From: an uncultured Oscillospiraceae bacterium
Lineage (GTDB): Bacteria > Bacillota > Clostridia > Oscillospirales > Oscillospiraceae
Assembly (NCBI GenBank): GCA_947629245.1
Contig: CANRDC010000011.1
Location: 1 to 45,179, forward strand
Direction: 5' to 3'
Length of the DNA: 45,179 bases
Part shown: positions 34,147 through 41,381 of the stretch, one piece after another
How positions within the stretch are numbered: position 1 is the stretch's first letter
How the letters are laid out: each line of letters starts with the position of its first letter
Notes under the pieces: model-generated
What the model was told of the DNA's origin: nothing
Seen by the model: only the letters and a program-made list of their open reading frames with translations
The model's database searches: none
Program-made: the position numbers and the translations under genes

Positions 34147-34842
34147 TCACAAGGCCGGCAGATACCCGCTGTCGGCCATGGAGACGAAGTCGTCTCCGGC
34201 CACCACGATGTGGTCCGTAAGCGTCACGCCCACCTCCGCCAGCACCTGCCGGACGCGGAGCGTGACGGCCACGTCGTCGTTGGAGGGCAGGGCGATGCCG
34301 CTGGTATGGTTGTGGGCCAGGAGAACATAGGTGGCGTTCTGGCCCAGGGCCAGCTGGACGATGCTGCGGATGTTGACGCTCACGGACACCGTGCCGCCCC
34401 GGCCGATCTCCCGGCAGTCCAGTACCTTCAGCTTCGCGTCCATGCACACCAGGTACATCCGCTCCTCCTTGCAGGTCAAAAACCGGGGCAGCAGATACCG
34501 TCCGGCGGCGTCGCTGTCGGTCAGGATGCGGCCCGGATCGGCCTTGCTCATCAGATACCGGCGGGCCACCTCCGGCACCAGATGGATCAGCACCGCGGCG
34601 CTGTCCCCCACGCCCTCCACCGTTTTCAGCGCCTCCGGCGCCGCGTCGAACACGCCCTCCAGGCTGCCGAAGGCCTCCAGCAGCCGGTGGGCCGTCACGT
34701 TCATATCCTTTCGCGGCTGGGCGTAAAACAGCAGCAGCTCCAGGATGCTGTGGTCCTCAAAGCTGTCCAGTCCGTGCTCCATAAACCGCCTGCGCATCCG
34801 CTCCCGGTGGTTTTCGTGGGGATTGTCCTTCCTGTTCTCCAT
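34147..34842 (-). CDS. radC: RadC/JAB-domain protein
   Basis: 231 residues. N-terminal helix-hairpin-helix-like region (30-90, FYAQPRKDMNVTAHRLLEAF, VEGVGDSAAVLI), then a JAMM/MPN domain with LAHNHTSGIALPSNDD (about 173-188: His-x-His ... Ser-x-x-Asp metal site) and HIVVAGDDFVSMADSGY near the end. Full length for the family. Cellular role unsettled despite the historical DNA-repair name. No clear promoter or strong ribosome site is seen upstream. Divergent from the SEDS gene. Confidence 0.93.
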   Translation of the reverse strand: MENRKDNPHENHRERMRRRFMEHGLDSFEDHSILELLLFYAQPRKDMNVTAHRLLEAFGSLEGVFDAAPEALKTVEGVGDSAAVLIHLVPEVARRYLMSKADPGRILTDSDAAGRYLLPRFLTCKEERMYLVCMDAKLKVLDCREIGRGGTVSVSVNIRSIVQLALGQNATYVLLAHNHTSGIALPSNDDVAVTLRVRQVLAEVGVTLTDHIVVAGDDFVSMADSGYLPAL

Positions 34843-34883
34843 CGTACCGCTCGATTCTTAATAGTTTCTTAAAGGAGTTTCCG

Positions 34884-34912
34884 TTGCCTCTCCGGTCATT
34901 TTGTGCTATACT
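34884..34912 (+). promoter_or_regulatory. Promoter of the first SEDS gene
   Basis: TTGCCT (34884-34889), 17-base spacer ending TGTGC, TATACT (34907-34912). Confidence 0.75.
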
Positions 34913-34960
34913 TCTGGGCGTGTATCGACCCTATCCGACTTCAGAAAAGGAGGTCAGCCT

Positions 34961-36118
34961 GTGAAGCTGAAGTTTTCCGATATCCGCAGCTTCCTCAAGC
35001 GGGCGGACATGCTGCTGTTTTTCCTGTGTCTGGCCGCGGCGATCATGGGGCTCGTAGAGATCTCCAGCGCCACCGCCACCATGGGCAGGTCCTATATTTA
35101 CGTGCAGTCGTTCGCGCTGCTCATCGGCATCGTGCTATACTTCCTGTTCACCCTCATCGACGCGGACATCTTCGCGGACCAGTGGCCGCTGCTGGTGGTG
35201 GCGGAGTTCGGACTGATCCTAATCCTGGCCGTTTTCGGGTCCATGGACGACACCGGCAACCGGGCGTGGATACGCTTTCTCGGCATCGGCATCCAGCCCG
35301 CCGAGGTGGTGAAGGTCATCTACATCGTGCTGACCGCCAAACACCTTACATACCTGAAGGAATACCGGAACCTGAGCTCGCCGCTGTCCATGTTCCAGCT
35401 GGTGGGCCATCTGGCGCTGCTGTTCGGGATGTACATGGTCATCTCCGGCGACCTGGGAAACGCGCTGGTGTTCATCTTCGTGTTCGCGGTGCTGATCTTC
35501 GCCGCGGGGGTGAAGCTGTACTGGTTCCTGTTCGGCGCGGCGGCCGTGGCGCTGGCGGTGCCTCTGGCGTGGAACTACGTGTTCAGCGACAACCAGAAAA
35601 ACCGCATCCTCCTGCCCTATATCCAGGACCAGATCGACCCCACCGGCTACGGTATCAGCTGGGAGCCCACACGGGCCAAGCTGGCCCTGTCCTCCGGGCG
35701 GCTGTGGGGCACGGGTCTTTACCAGGGCACCCAGACCCAGACCGCCGAGGGCGGCCTGCGAAGCAAGCACGCGGACTATATCTTCGCCTGCATCGGCGAG
35801 GAGATGGGCATGATCGGCTGCATCGTGGTGATATTGCTGCTGCTGGCCATCATCATCCGGTGCGTATACGTAGGGGTCCACTGCCACAGCACCTTCGGCA
35901 TGCTGGTGTGCACGGGCGTGGCCGCCATGATCTGCTTCCAGCTGTTCAACAGCGTGGGCATGTGCACGGGCCTGACCCCGGTCATCGGCCTGACGCTGCC
36001 GTTTTTCAGCTACGGAGGCTCGTCGCTGTTCACCATGTTCGCCGCCATGGGCATCGTCTCCGGCATACGATACCGACCAAAACCGAGCCAGTTCCGAGCG
36101 TATTCTCTGGAATACTGA
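34961..36118 (+). CDS. SEDS-family peptidoglycan glycosyltransferase (RodA/FtsW-like)
   Basis: 385 residues; GTG 34961 is chosen because AAAAGGAGG lies 8 bases upstream, while earlier in-frame codons overlap the promoter. About ten membrane spans. SEDS features: GNRAWIRFLGIGIQPAEVVKV (the WI..G...QPSE-type motif), GDLGNALVF (catalytic Asp region), HADYIFACIGEEMGMIG, and GLTLPFFSYGGSSL. Such proteins polymerise lipid II glycan strands with a class B PBP. No PBP is beside this copy. Transcribed alone, ending at the terminator 36129-36159. Confidence 0.93.
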   Translation: MKLKFSDIRSFLKRADMLLFFLCLAAAIMGLVEISSATATMGRSYIYVQSFALLIGIVLYFLFTLIDADIFADQWPLLVVAEFGLILILAVFGSMDDTGNRAWIRFLGIGIQPAEVVKVIYIVLTAKHLTYLKEYRNLSSPLSMFQLVGHLALLFGMYMVISGDLGNALVFIFVFAVLIFAAGVKLYWFLFGAAAVALAVPLAWNYVFSDNQKNRILLPYIQDQIDPTGYGISWEPTRAKLALSSGRLWGTGLYQGTQTQTAEGGLRSKHADYIFACIGEEMGMIGCIVVILLLLAIIIRCVYVGVHCHSTFGMLVCTGVAAMICFQLFNSVGMCTGLTPVIGLTLPFFSYGGSSLFTMFAAMGIVSGIRYRPKPSQFRAYSLEY

Positions 36119-36128
36119 ATCTGAAAAA

Positions 36129-36159
36129 GCAGCAGACGAGTTCCATCTGCTGCTTTTTT
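36129..36159. terminator. Bidirectional Rho-independent terminator
   Basis: gcagcaga (36129-36136) / tctgctgc (36146-36153) followed by TTTTTT and preceded by AAAAA, ending the SEDS gene on plus and the DUF975 operon on minus. Confidence 0.9.
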
Positions 36160-36166
36160 CCTGCCG

Positions 36167-36973
36167 TCACGCCGGGGCCTGAGGTCCTACCGGCGGGGCG
36201 TTGCGGGCCATGAACTGCTTGACCACGTACTCATAGTACCCGGCCATGGTCACCTGCATGTAGGCGGCCACCCATATGAGCAGCAGCAGTCCCAGCACCG
36301 GGATCGCCGCGCTCAGCAGTATCCAGCCCAGAAAGCTCATGTCCAGCTTGAACAGCTCCCATTTGTGCCCCCGCATGGCCTCCCGGCTTAGCGCCACGCA
36401 CTGAAAACAGCTCATGCCGGGATTGTCCAGCATGATAAAAGTAGCCTGCCGGTAAGCGTAGGAGGCCACGATCGAGGGGAGCATCAGGGGCAGACCGAAC
36501 AGCAGCCACAGGGCACTTCCCGTCTCCAGGATCAGGAACGTGACCGGCAGGACATACAGAAGCGACCACAGCGATATGAACAGCGACGGCAGAAGCTGTA
36601 TCCAGATGGAGCGGAAAAACGTCCCGAAGCCGTCGAACAGGTCGCCGCAGCCCGCCTTCTGCCGCCGCCAGACCCGCATAGTGTAGAGCGTGAAGCCCAC
36701 GGCCAGTTCCACGCTCATGACCTCCAGCGCTATCTGCAGCAGCCAGCCGAAGCCTCCCGCCACGCCCACGGGTTCCGCATAGACCATCTCGCCCTGTACG
36801 GCGGCGGCGAGCATGATCCGGTACGCCTTTAACGTGCCGTTCAGGCTCATGCCCAGAACGCTCAGCACCAGCGTGATGACGATCAGCAGCAGCACTACCC
36901 AATAAGGGGCGGGCCGGGTCTGACGCATGGCATCCTTTGCCTGTCTCTTCAGCTCTTTCCGATCCAGTGTCAC
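36167..36973 (-). CDS. DUF975-family membrane protein
   Basis: 268 residues, GTG 36973 with AAAGGAG upstream. Starts DRKELKRQAKDAMR (amphipathic, typical of DUF975), then six membrane segments, with RQATFIMLDNPGMSCFQCVALSREAMRGHKWELFKLDMSF (given here only for its conserved centre, residues about 175-215) and an Ala/Pro tail. Function of the family is unknown. Third gene of a minus-strand operon, 20 bases after the Gx gene. Confidence 0.82.
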   Translation of the reverse strand: MTLDRKELKRQAKDAMRQTRPAPYWVVLLLIVITLVLSVLGMSLNGTLKAYRIMLAAAVQGEMVYAEPVGVAGGFGWLLQIALEVMSVELAVGFTLYTMRVWRRQKAGCGDLFDGFGTFFRSIWIQLLPSLFISLWSLLYVLPVTFLILETGSALWLLFGLPLMLPSIVASYAYRQATFIMLDNPGMSCFQCVALSREAMRGHKWELFKLDMSFLGWILLSAAIPVLGLLLLIWVAAYMQVTMAGYYEYVVKQFMARNAPPVGPQAPA

Positions 36974-36993
36974 GATCTTAGCTCCTTTCGCTT

Positions 36994-37506
36994 TTACGGT
37001 GTGTGTTTTGTCTCATAGCTTCTCAGCGCCCGCACCAGGTACATGGCCCCCAGGCCGGTGAAGGCCCCGGTCACGATGGCCGAGGCCAGCAAAGCCGGTC
37101 CGTACCAGAACAGGGACGGCGTTTTCGTCACCGCCGCCGCCGCCAGAAGCTGGCCCAGGTTGTGGCCGATGGCGCCGAACACGCTCACCACCCACAGCAG
37201 CTTTTCCGGGAACAGCCCCAGTATTCCCGCCATCACGGCCCAGGACAGCGCTCCGCCCGCCAGGGAAAACAGGATCGCGGAGAAGCTCCCGGCAAACAGC
37301 GCGCCCAGCACGATGCGCATGAGCAGGACGCATCCCGCCTCCCGGCGGCCCAGCAGCGCCATGGCCGTCAGCGTCACCACGCTGGCCAGCCCCAGCTTCA
37401 CCCCCGGCACGGGGATGGGCGCCGGGATCTGGCCCTCGATGACCCATATCGTCAGTTCCAGGGCCGTCAGCAGGGCCATGAAAACCAGTTTTCGCGTCTT
37501 GCTCAT
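36994..37506 (-). CDS. Gx transporter family / heptaprenyl diphosphate synthase component I-like protein
   Basis: 170 residues, five membrane spans. Typical features: PVPGVKLGLASVVTL (about 33-47) and GAIGHNLGQLLAA (about 110-122). The family is usually annotated as heptaprenyl-diphosphate synthase subunit I or an ECF-like Gx transporter, and is routinely found next to a NusG domain II protein, as here (stop and start one base apart). Substrate not established. The ECF-S-like fold suggests transport. Confidence 0.87.
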   Translation of the reverse strand: MSKTRKLVFMALLTALELTIWVIEGQIPAPIPVPGVKLGLASVVTLTAMALLGRREAGCVLLMRIVLGALFAGSFSAILFSLAGGALSWAVMAGILGLFPEKLLWVVSVFGAIGHNLGQLLAAAAVTKTPSLFWYGPALLASAIVTGAFTGLGAMYLVRALRSYETKHTP

Positions 37507-37507
37507 T

Positions 37508-37846
37508 TCATTCTTCTATTTCGATGACGAGTTTGTGGGGCAGGCATACGATGGGGACGGCCCCGTCGGATATGGCCCCCTGCTTCACGCAGTCGTGGTT
37601 GGGGCAGTCCGCGTCCGCCACCTCTATGGCGCCGGGACTCACCCGGACGGTGTTCCAGCCATACTCCGTCTCCACCGTGAACTCGTAGGGCACGACCGCC
37701 GCGGCCAGGTCTACCGTCCTGTACGGCTCCCCGTCCACAGTGACCACCGCCCGGCGGCCGACGCCTCCACGCAGCAGGTACGTTCCCGCTCCCAGCGCCG
37801 CCAGCACGGCGAACAGCACGATCCAAAAAACTGTTTTTCGCTTCAT
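37508..37846 (-). CDS. NusG domain II-containing small membrane protein
   Basis: 112 residues. N-terminal membrane anchor (KTVFWIVLFAVLAALGAG) and an extracytoplasmic NusG_II-type domain with CPNHDCVKQG and IVCLPHKLVIEI, i.e. two conserved Cys-His clusters; possibly metal or redox related. Partner of the Gx protein. The ATG at 37846 lies 7 bases after the promoter -10 and has no ribosome site, so the mRNA may be leaderless. Confidence 0.88.
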   Translation of the reverse strand: MKRKTVFWIVLFAVLAALGAGTYLLRGGVGRRAVVTVDGEPYRTVDLAAAVVPYEFTVETEYGWNTVRVSPGAIEVADADCPNHDCVKQGAISDGAVPIVCLPHKLVIEIEE

Positions 37847-37848
37847 AG

Positions 37849-37877
37849 TTTACATTTTAGTTACAGGAATGTATAAT
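37849..37877 (+). promoter_or_regulatory. Promoter of the FHA-SEDS/PBP operon
   Basis: TTTACA (37849-37854), 17-base spacer, TATAAT (37872-37877). It overlaps the opposing promoter almost completely. Confidence 0.75.
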
Positions 37878-37882
37878 GTCAA
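37854..37882 (-). promoter_or_regulatory. Promoter of the NusG_II-Gx-DUF975 operon
   Basis: On the minus strand TTGACA (37877-37882, full consensus), 17-base spacer, TAAAAT (37854-37859). Predicted start at about 37846-37847, on or next to the A of the ATG. Confidence 0.8.
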
Positions 37883-37952
37883 TAAGATTCTGATGGAGAC
37901 AGGCCATAAACTTTCATGACCGGGCTCCATCCTTCCGGGAGGAGGAGCGGAA

Positions 37953-39761
37953 TTGGATATCGTGACGCTGATCTTCGGGAAGGCCGGTCCCATGCTGGCG
38001 AACATATCCCGGTATATCCTGCCGCTGGTGGCGCTGGCGATCGTGGCCCGGTGCGTGCGCAGCATGCTCCGGGAGCGGTACGAGCCGGAGACCTGGGCGT
38101 ATCTGTACATGGTGGGGAACATCATGGTCCCTCTGCGCCACTGGGAGTGCATCCTGGGCCGGGCCAGGAGCGTGGACGGCCAGGTGGACGACCCCTCCGT
38201 GGAGAAGTTGCACGCCTGCCTCATCCGCGATCCCAGGGGAGACTGGACGGTGTACAATCTGGGCAAGGGCGAGACGTATGTGAACGGCGAACCGGTCCAG
38301 CCCGGCGGGGCGGTGATCCGGGACGCGGACGTGCTGACCCTGGGGCAGGTCTCCGCCCGGTTCGTGGACCTGACGGAGGAGGAGCGGGCAAGCCTGCTCA
38401 AATACCGCCACGCCCCCGGTCGGCGGGTCCGGCCCAGCGTGACCATGATGCTGCTGACCGCGTTCCAGATCCTGCTTTTGCTGCAGCAGCTCACCTATAA
38501 CCCGGACGCGGGTCTGGGCGTGGCCATGGGCTTCGCCATCCTGGCCACGGTCCAGTGGAGCTACTTCATCGTGCTGCGGGCCTCGGGCCAGACGGGCTTC
38601 GAGCCGGAGATCCTGGCGCTGTTTCTGTCCTCGGTGGGCATGAGCGTATGCGCGTCCAAGACGCCGGACGATATGTTCAAGCAGATCGTTCTCTTTCTGG
38701 CCGCCATGGGCCTGTTCGTGTTCATGTGCCTGTGGATACGGGACCTGAAACGGGTCAAATCCGTGCGGCTGTACGCCTTCATCGCCGCCATCGGCATGCT
38801 GGTGGTGACGCTGGCGCTGGCCGACGTGCAAAACGGCGCCCGCAGCTGGATCCGGTACGGCGGCTTTTCCATCCAGCCCTCGGAGCTGGTGAAGGTGCTG
38901 TACATATACGCGGGCGCGGCCACCCTGGACCGGCTGTTCGTGAACCGGAACCTGATCTTCTACATCGGCTTTTCCGCCGGATGCGTGGGGCTTCTGGCCC
39001 TGATGGGGGACTTCGGCACGGCGCTGGTGTTTTTCGTGACGTTCCTGGTCATCTCCTACATGCGCTCGGGCAGCTTCGCCACGGTGTTCCTGGCCGTGGC
39101 CGGGGCGGTGCTGGGCGTGATGCTGGTGCTGACCATCAAGCCCCACGTCATCGCCCGGTTCCAGACCTGGGGCCATGTGTGGGAGGACGTGGACTGGCGG
39201 GGCTACCAGCAGTCCCGGGCGCTGAGCGCCGCCGCCAGCGGCGGGCTGTTCGGCCACGGGGCCGGTAACGGCTGGTTCATCGACATCGTGGCCGCCGAGA
39301 CGGACCTGGTGTTCGCGGTGATCTGCGAGGAGCTCGGGCTCGTGACGGCTCTGTGCTGTCTGGCGTCCCTGGTGGTGCTGGCGGTCTTTGTGGTGAAAAA
39401 CGCCTCCTCCGGCCGGTCCAGCTATTTCATCATCGCCGCGGCGGGCACGGTGAGCATGATGCTGGTGCAGATGTGCCTGAACGTGTTCGGCGCTATGGAC
39501 ATCCTGCCCTTCACCGGCGTCACGTTCCCCTTCGTGTCCATGGGCGGCACCAGCCTTCTGTCCTGCTGGATGCTGCTGGCCTTCATCAAGGGCAGCGACA
39601 TGCGGGCCAACGCCAGCTTCGCCGTGAAAAGGCCGGAGAAATTCTCCGGCGGCGCAGGCGTGGACGACGGCGGTTATATCCCCGACGGGGACGGCGGCGG
39701 GTATTATGAGGACGGCGGCGGCTATGACGACGGGTACTATTCCCGGGGAGGGCGCTCATGA
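37953..39761 (+). CDS. FHA domain-SEDS fusion protein (RodA/FtsW-like)
   Basis: 602 residues, TTG start at 37953 behind GGGAGGAGGAG. One membrane span (about 17-33), then a cytosolic FHA domain (about 65-138) with the phosphothreonine-binding pattern LGRARS (Gly-Arg), PSVEKLHA (Ser and His) and VNGEPV (Asn-Gly). The SEDS domain follows (about 165-570, about ten spans) with ARSWIRYGGFSIQPSELVKV, GDFGTALVF, FAVICEELGLV and FPFVSMGGTSLL. The tail (575-602) is an acidic Gly/Tyr/Asp stretch. Actinobacteria keep FHA proteins, rodA, pbpA and pknB as neighbours; here FHA and SEDS are one chain. Control by a Ser/Thr kinase is inferred. Coupled to the PBP by ATGA. Confidence 0.92.
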   Translation: MDIVTLIFGKAGPMLANISRYILPLVALAIVARCVRSMLRERYEPETWAYLYMVGNIMVPLRHWECILGRARSVDGQVDDPSVEKLHACLIRDPRGDWTVYNLGKGETYVNGEPVQPGGAVIRDADVLTLGQVSARFVDLTEEERASLLKYRHAPGRRVRPSVTMMLLTAFQILLLLQQLTYNPDAGLGVAMGFAILATVQWSYFIVLRASGQTGFEPEILALFLSSVGMSVCASKTPDDMFKQIVLFLAAMGLFVFMCLWIRDLKRVKSVRLYAFIAAIGMLVVTLALADVQNGARSWIRYGGFSIQPSELVKVLYIYAGAATLDRLFVNRNLIFYIGFSAGCVGLLALMGDFGTALVFFVTFLVISYMRSGSFATVFLAVAGAVLGVMLVLTIKPHVIARFQTWGHVWEDVDWRGYQQSRALSAAASGGLFGHGAGNGWFIDIVAAETDLVFAVICEELGLVTALCCLASLVVLAVFVVKNASSGRSSYFIIAAAGTVSMMLVQMCLNVFGAMDILPFTGVTFPFVSMGGTSLLSCWMLLAFIKGSDMRANASFAVKRPEKFSGGAGVDDGGYIPDGDGGGYYEDGGGYDDGYYSRGGRS

Positions 39762-41065
39762 AGAAAGTCACCAACCGTGCCTTCTCGGTGCTGCTGCTGG
39801 TGGCCCTGGTGCTGGCAGGCACGGGCGTATACCTGTTCCGGCTGGTCCGGGACGGGGGCGACTGGGCCACCTTCTACGCCAACCGGAGCGTCTATACCGA
39901 CGGGGTGCTGAACCGGGGCTCCGTCACCGACCGGAACGGGACGGTGCTGGCGGCGGCGGGCGAGGACGCCTTCCACTACGCCGAGGACGCCGCTGTCCGA
40001 CGGGGCTGTCTGCACGTGGTGGGCGACCTGGGCGGCAACATCGGCACCAGCATCCTGTCCATCTTTCGGGACAGGTTCATCGACTACTCCTTCTTCACCG
40101 GCACCACCACCAAGGGCGCCTCCATGAAACTGACCCTCGACGCGGACATCTCCGCCGCGGCCTATAACGCCCTGGCCGGTAAAAAGGGCACGGTGCTGGT
40201 CAGCAACTACCAGACCGGCGAGATCCTGTGCATGGTCTCCACCCCCGGCTGGGACCCGGAGCAGGGCGTCCCCTCCGACCCGGAGGACGGCGCGTTCATC
40301 AACCGGGCCATCAGCTCCACCTTCACCCCCGGCTCCGTGTTCAAGCTGGTGACCATGGCCGCCGCCATCGAGAACATCCCCGATATCTGGGACCAGACCT
40401 TCACCTGCACCGGCAGCACCGTCATCGGCGGCCAGACCGTCAAGTGCTCCGGCGTCCACGGCACCCTCACGGTGGAGAAGGGGCTGGCCTGCTCCTGCAA
40501 CGTGGTGTTCGGCAACGTGGCCGCCCAGCTGGGTGGGGACCTCATCAGCCAGTACGCGGAGAAGTACGGCCTCACCTCTGCCCACGCCCTCAACGGCGAC
40601 ATCCCCACCGCCGCGGGCAGCGTGCCCGCCGCCGTGGGCGACGGCGACGCCGCCTGGGAGGGCATCGGCCAGTACGAGGACCTGGTGAACCCTTACGCCT
40701 TCCTCCGGTTCATCGGCGCCATCGCCAACGGCGGCGCCGTGGTGGAGCCCACCATTCTGGCTGGGAAGCGCTGCGGCACCACCCAGCTCATGGAGCCCTC
40801 CACGGCCCAGACTCTGTCGGAGATGATGAGCTACAACGTATCCTATGAATACGGCACCTGGGCCTATCCCGGCCTGGAGATACACGCCAAGACCGGCACC
40901 GCCGAGACCTACGGCGGCACCCACGCCTGGTTCGCCGGTTTCATCACCAACGCCAACGCGCCTCTGTCCTTCGTGGTGCTGGCGGAGCGGGCCGGAAGCG
41001 GCTACGGCGTGGCCTCCCCCATCGCCAATACGGTATTACAGAAAGCGGTCTCCGTGCTGGGCTGA
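39758..41065 (+). CDS. Class B penicillin-binding protein (PbpA-like transpeptidase)
   Basis: 435 residues. N-terminal membrane anchor (8-28), short dimerisation-like region with NRGSVTDRNGTVLA (52-65), and transpeptidase domain with all three motifs: SVFK (193-196), SCN (246-248) and KTG (378-380). Size and layout resemble actinobacterial PbpA more than the 600-700 residue PBP2/FtsI. The start overlaps the FHA-SEDS stop (ATGA, 39758-39761), so the pair should form one polymerase-crosslinking complex at the membrane exterior. Confidence 0.93.
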   Translation: MKKVTNRAFSVLLLVALVLAGTGVYLFRLVRDGGDWATFYANRSVYTDGVLNRGSVTDRNGTVLAAAGEDAFHYAEDAAVRRGCLHVVGDLGGNIGTSILSIFRDRFIDYSFFTGTTTKGASMKLTLDADISAAAYNALAGKKGTVLVSNYQTGEILCMVSTPGWDPEQGVPSDPEDGAFINRAISSTFTPGSVFKLVTMAAAIENIPDIWDQTFTCTGSTVIGGQTVKCSGVHGTLTVEKGLACSCNVVFGNVAAQLGGDLISQYAEKYGLTSAHALNGDIPTAAGSVPAAVGDGDAAWEGIGQYEDLVNPYAFLRFIGAIANGGAVVEPTILAGKRCGTTQLMEPSTAQTLSEMMSYNVSYEYGTWAYPGLEIHAKTGTAETYGGTHAWFAGFITNANAPLSFVVLAERAGSGYGVASPIANTVLQKAVSVLG

Positions 41066-41381
41066 TATCGAGCTCATACCGCGGCACAAGCCGACGGCAG
41101 GGCGAGGAGGCAGTGCCTGTGCAACGCATATTGCCGAGCGCAGCGAGGACGTGCGGCACAGGTACTGTCGACGAGAGCCTGTCCGGTACGCCCTAAGGCG
41201 AAACGCTCCCATCCCAGCGTGAGCCATGGCGCTCCCCGCGTCGACAGCAGCCCTCGCGAACGTCTCCGCTTCGCGGAGCAAGGTTCGTTCGAGGGATGCT
41301 GCCTCCTTGGAGCGCCGTCGGTGCGTGCTCTCCGCGCGCTATGGCACGCGGCGCGAATCTGAAACAAGGCAGTTTTATCCT
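41066..41381 (+). other. Folded 316-base gap before the ABC-F gene
   Basis: No credible protein gene. At 41228-41316 an extended stem-loop can be drawn: outer ggcgctcc (41228-41235) / ggagcgcc (41309-41316), then cagc/gctg, ccctcg/cgaggg, cgaac/gttcg and a capping ctccgc-ttc-gcggag (41264-41278). Another small hairpin, cgccctaaggcg, lies near 41189-41200. No T-run, no clear promoter. It could be an ABC-F leader/attenuator, an unclassified structured RNA or a repeat element. Confidence 0.6.

Noticed and set aside
41066-41381. Transposon remnant or MITE
   Set aside because: No target-site duplication, terminal inverted repeats at the region ends, or transposase fragment could be seen; kept only as a structured region.
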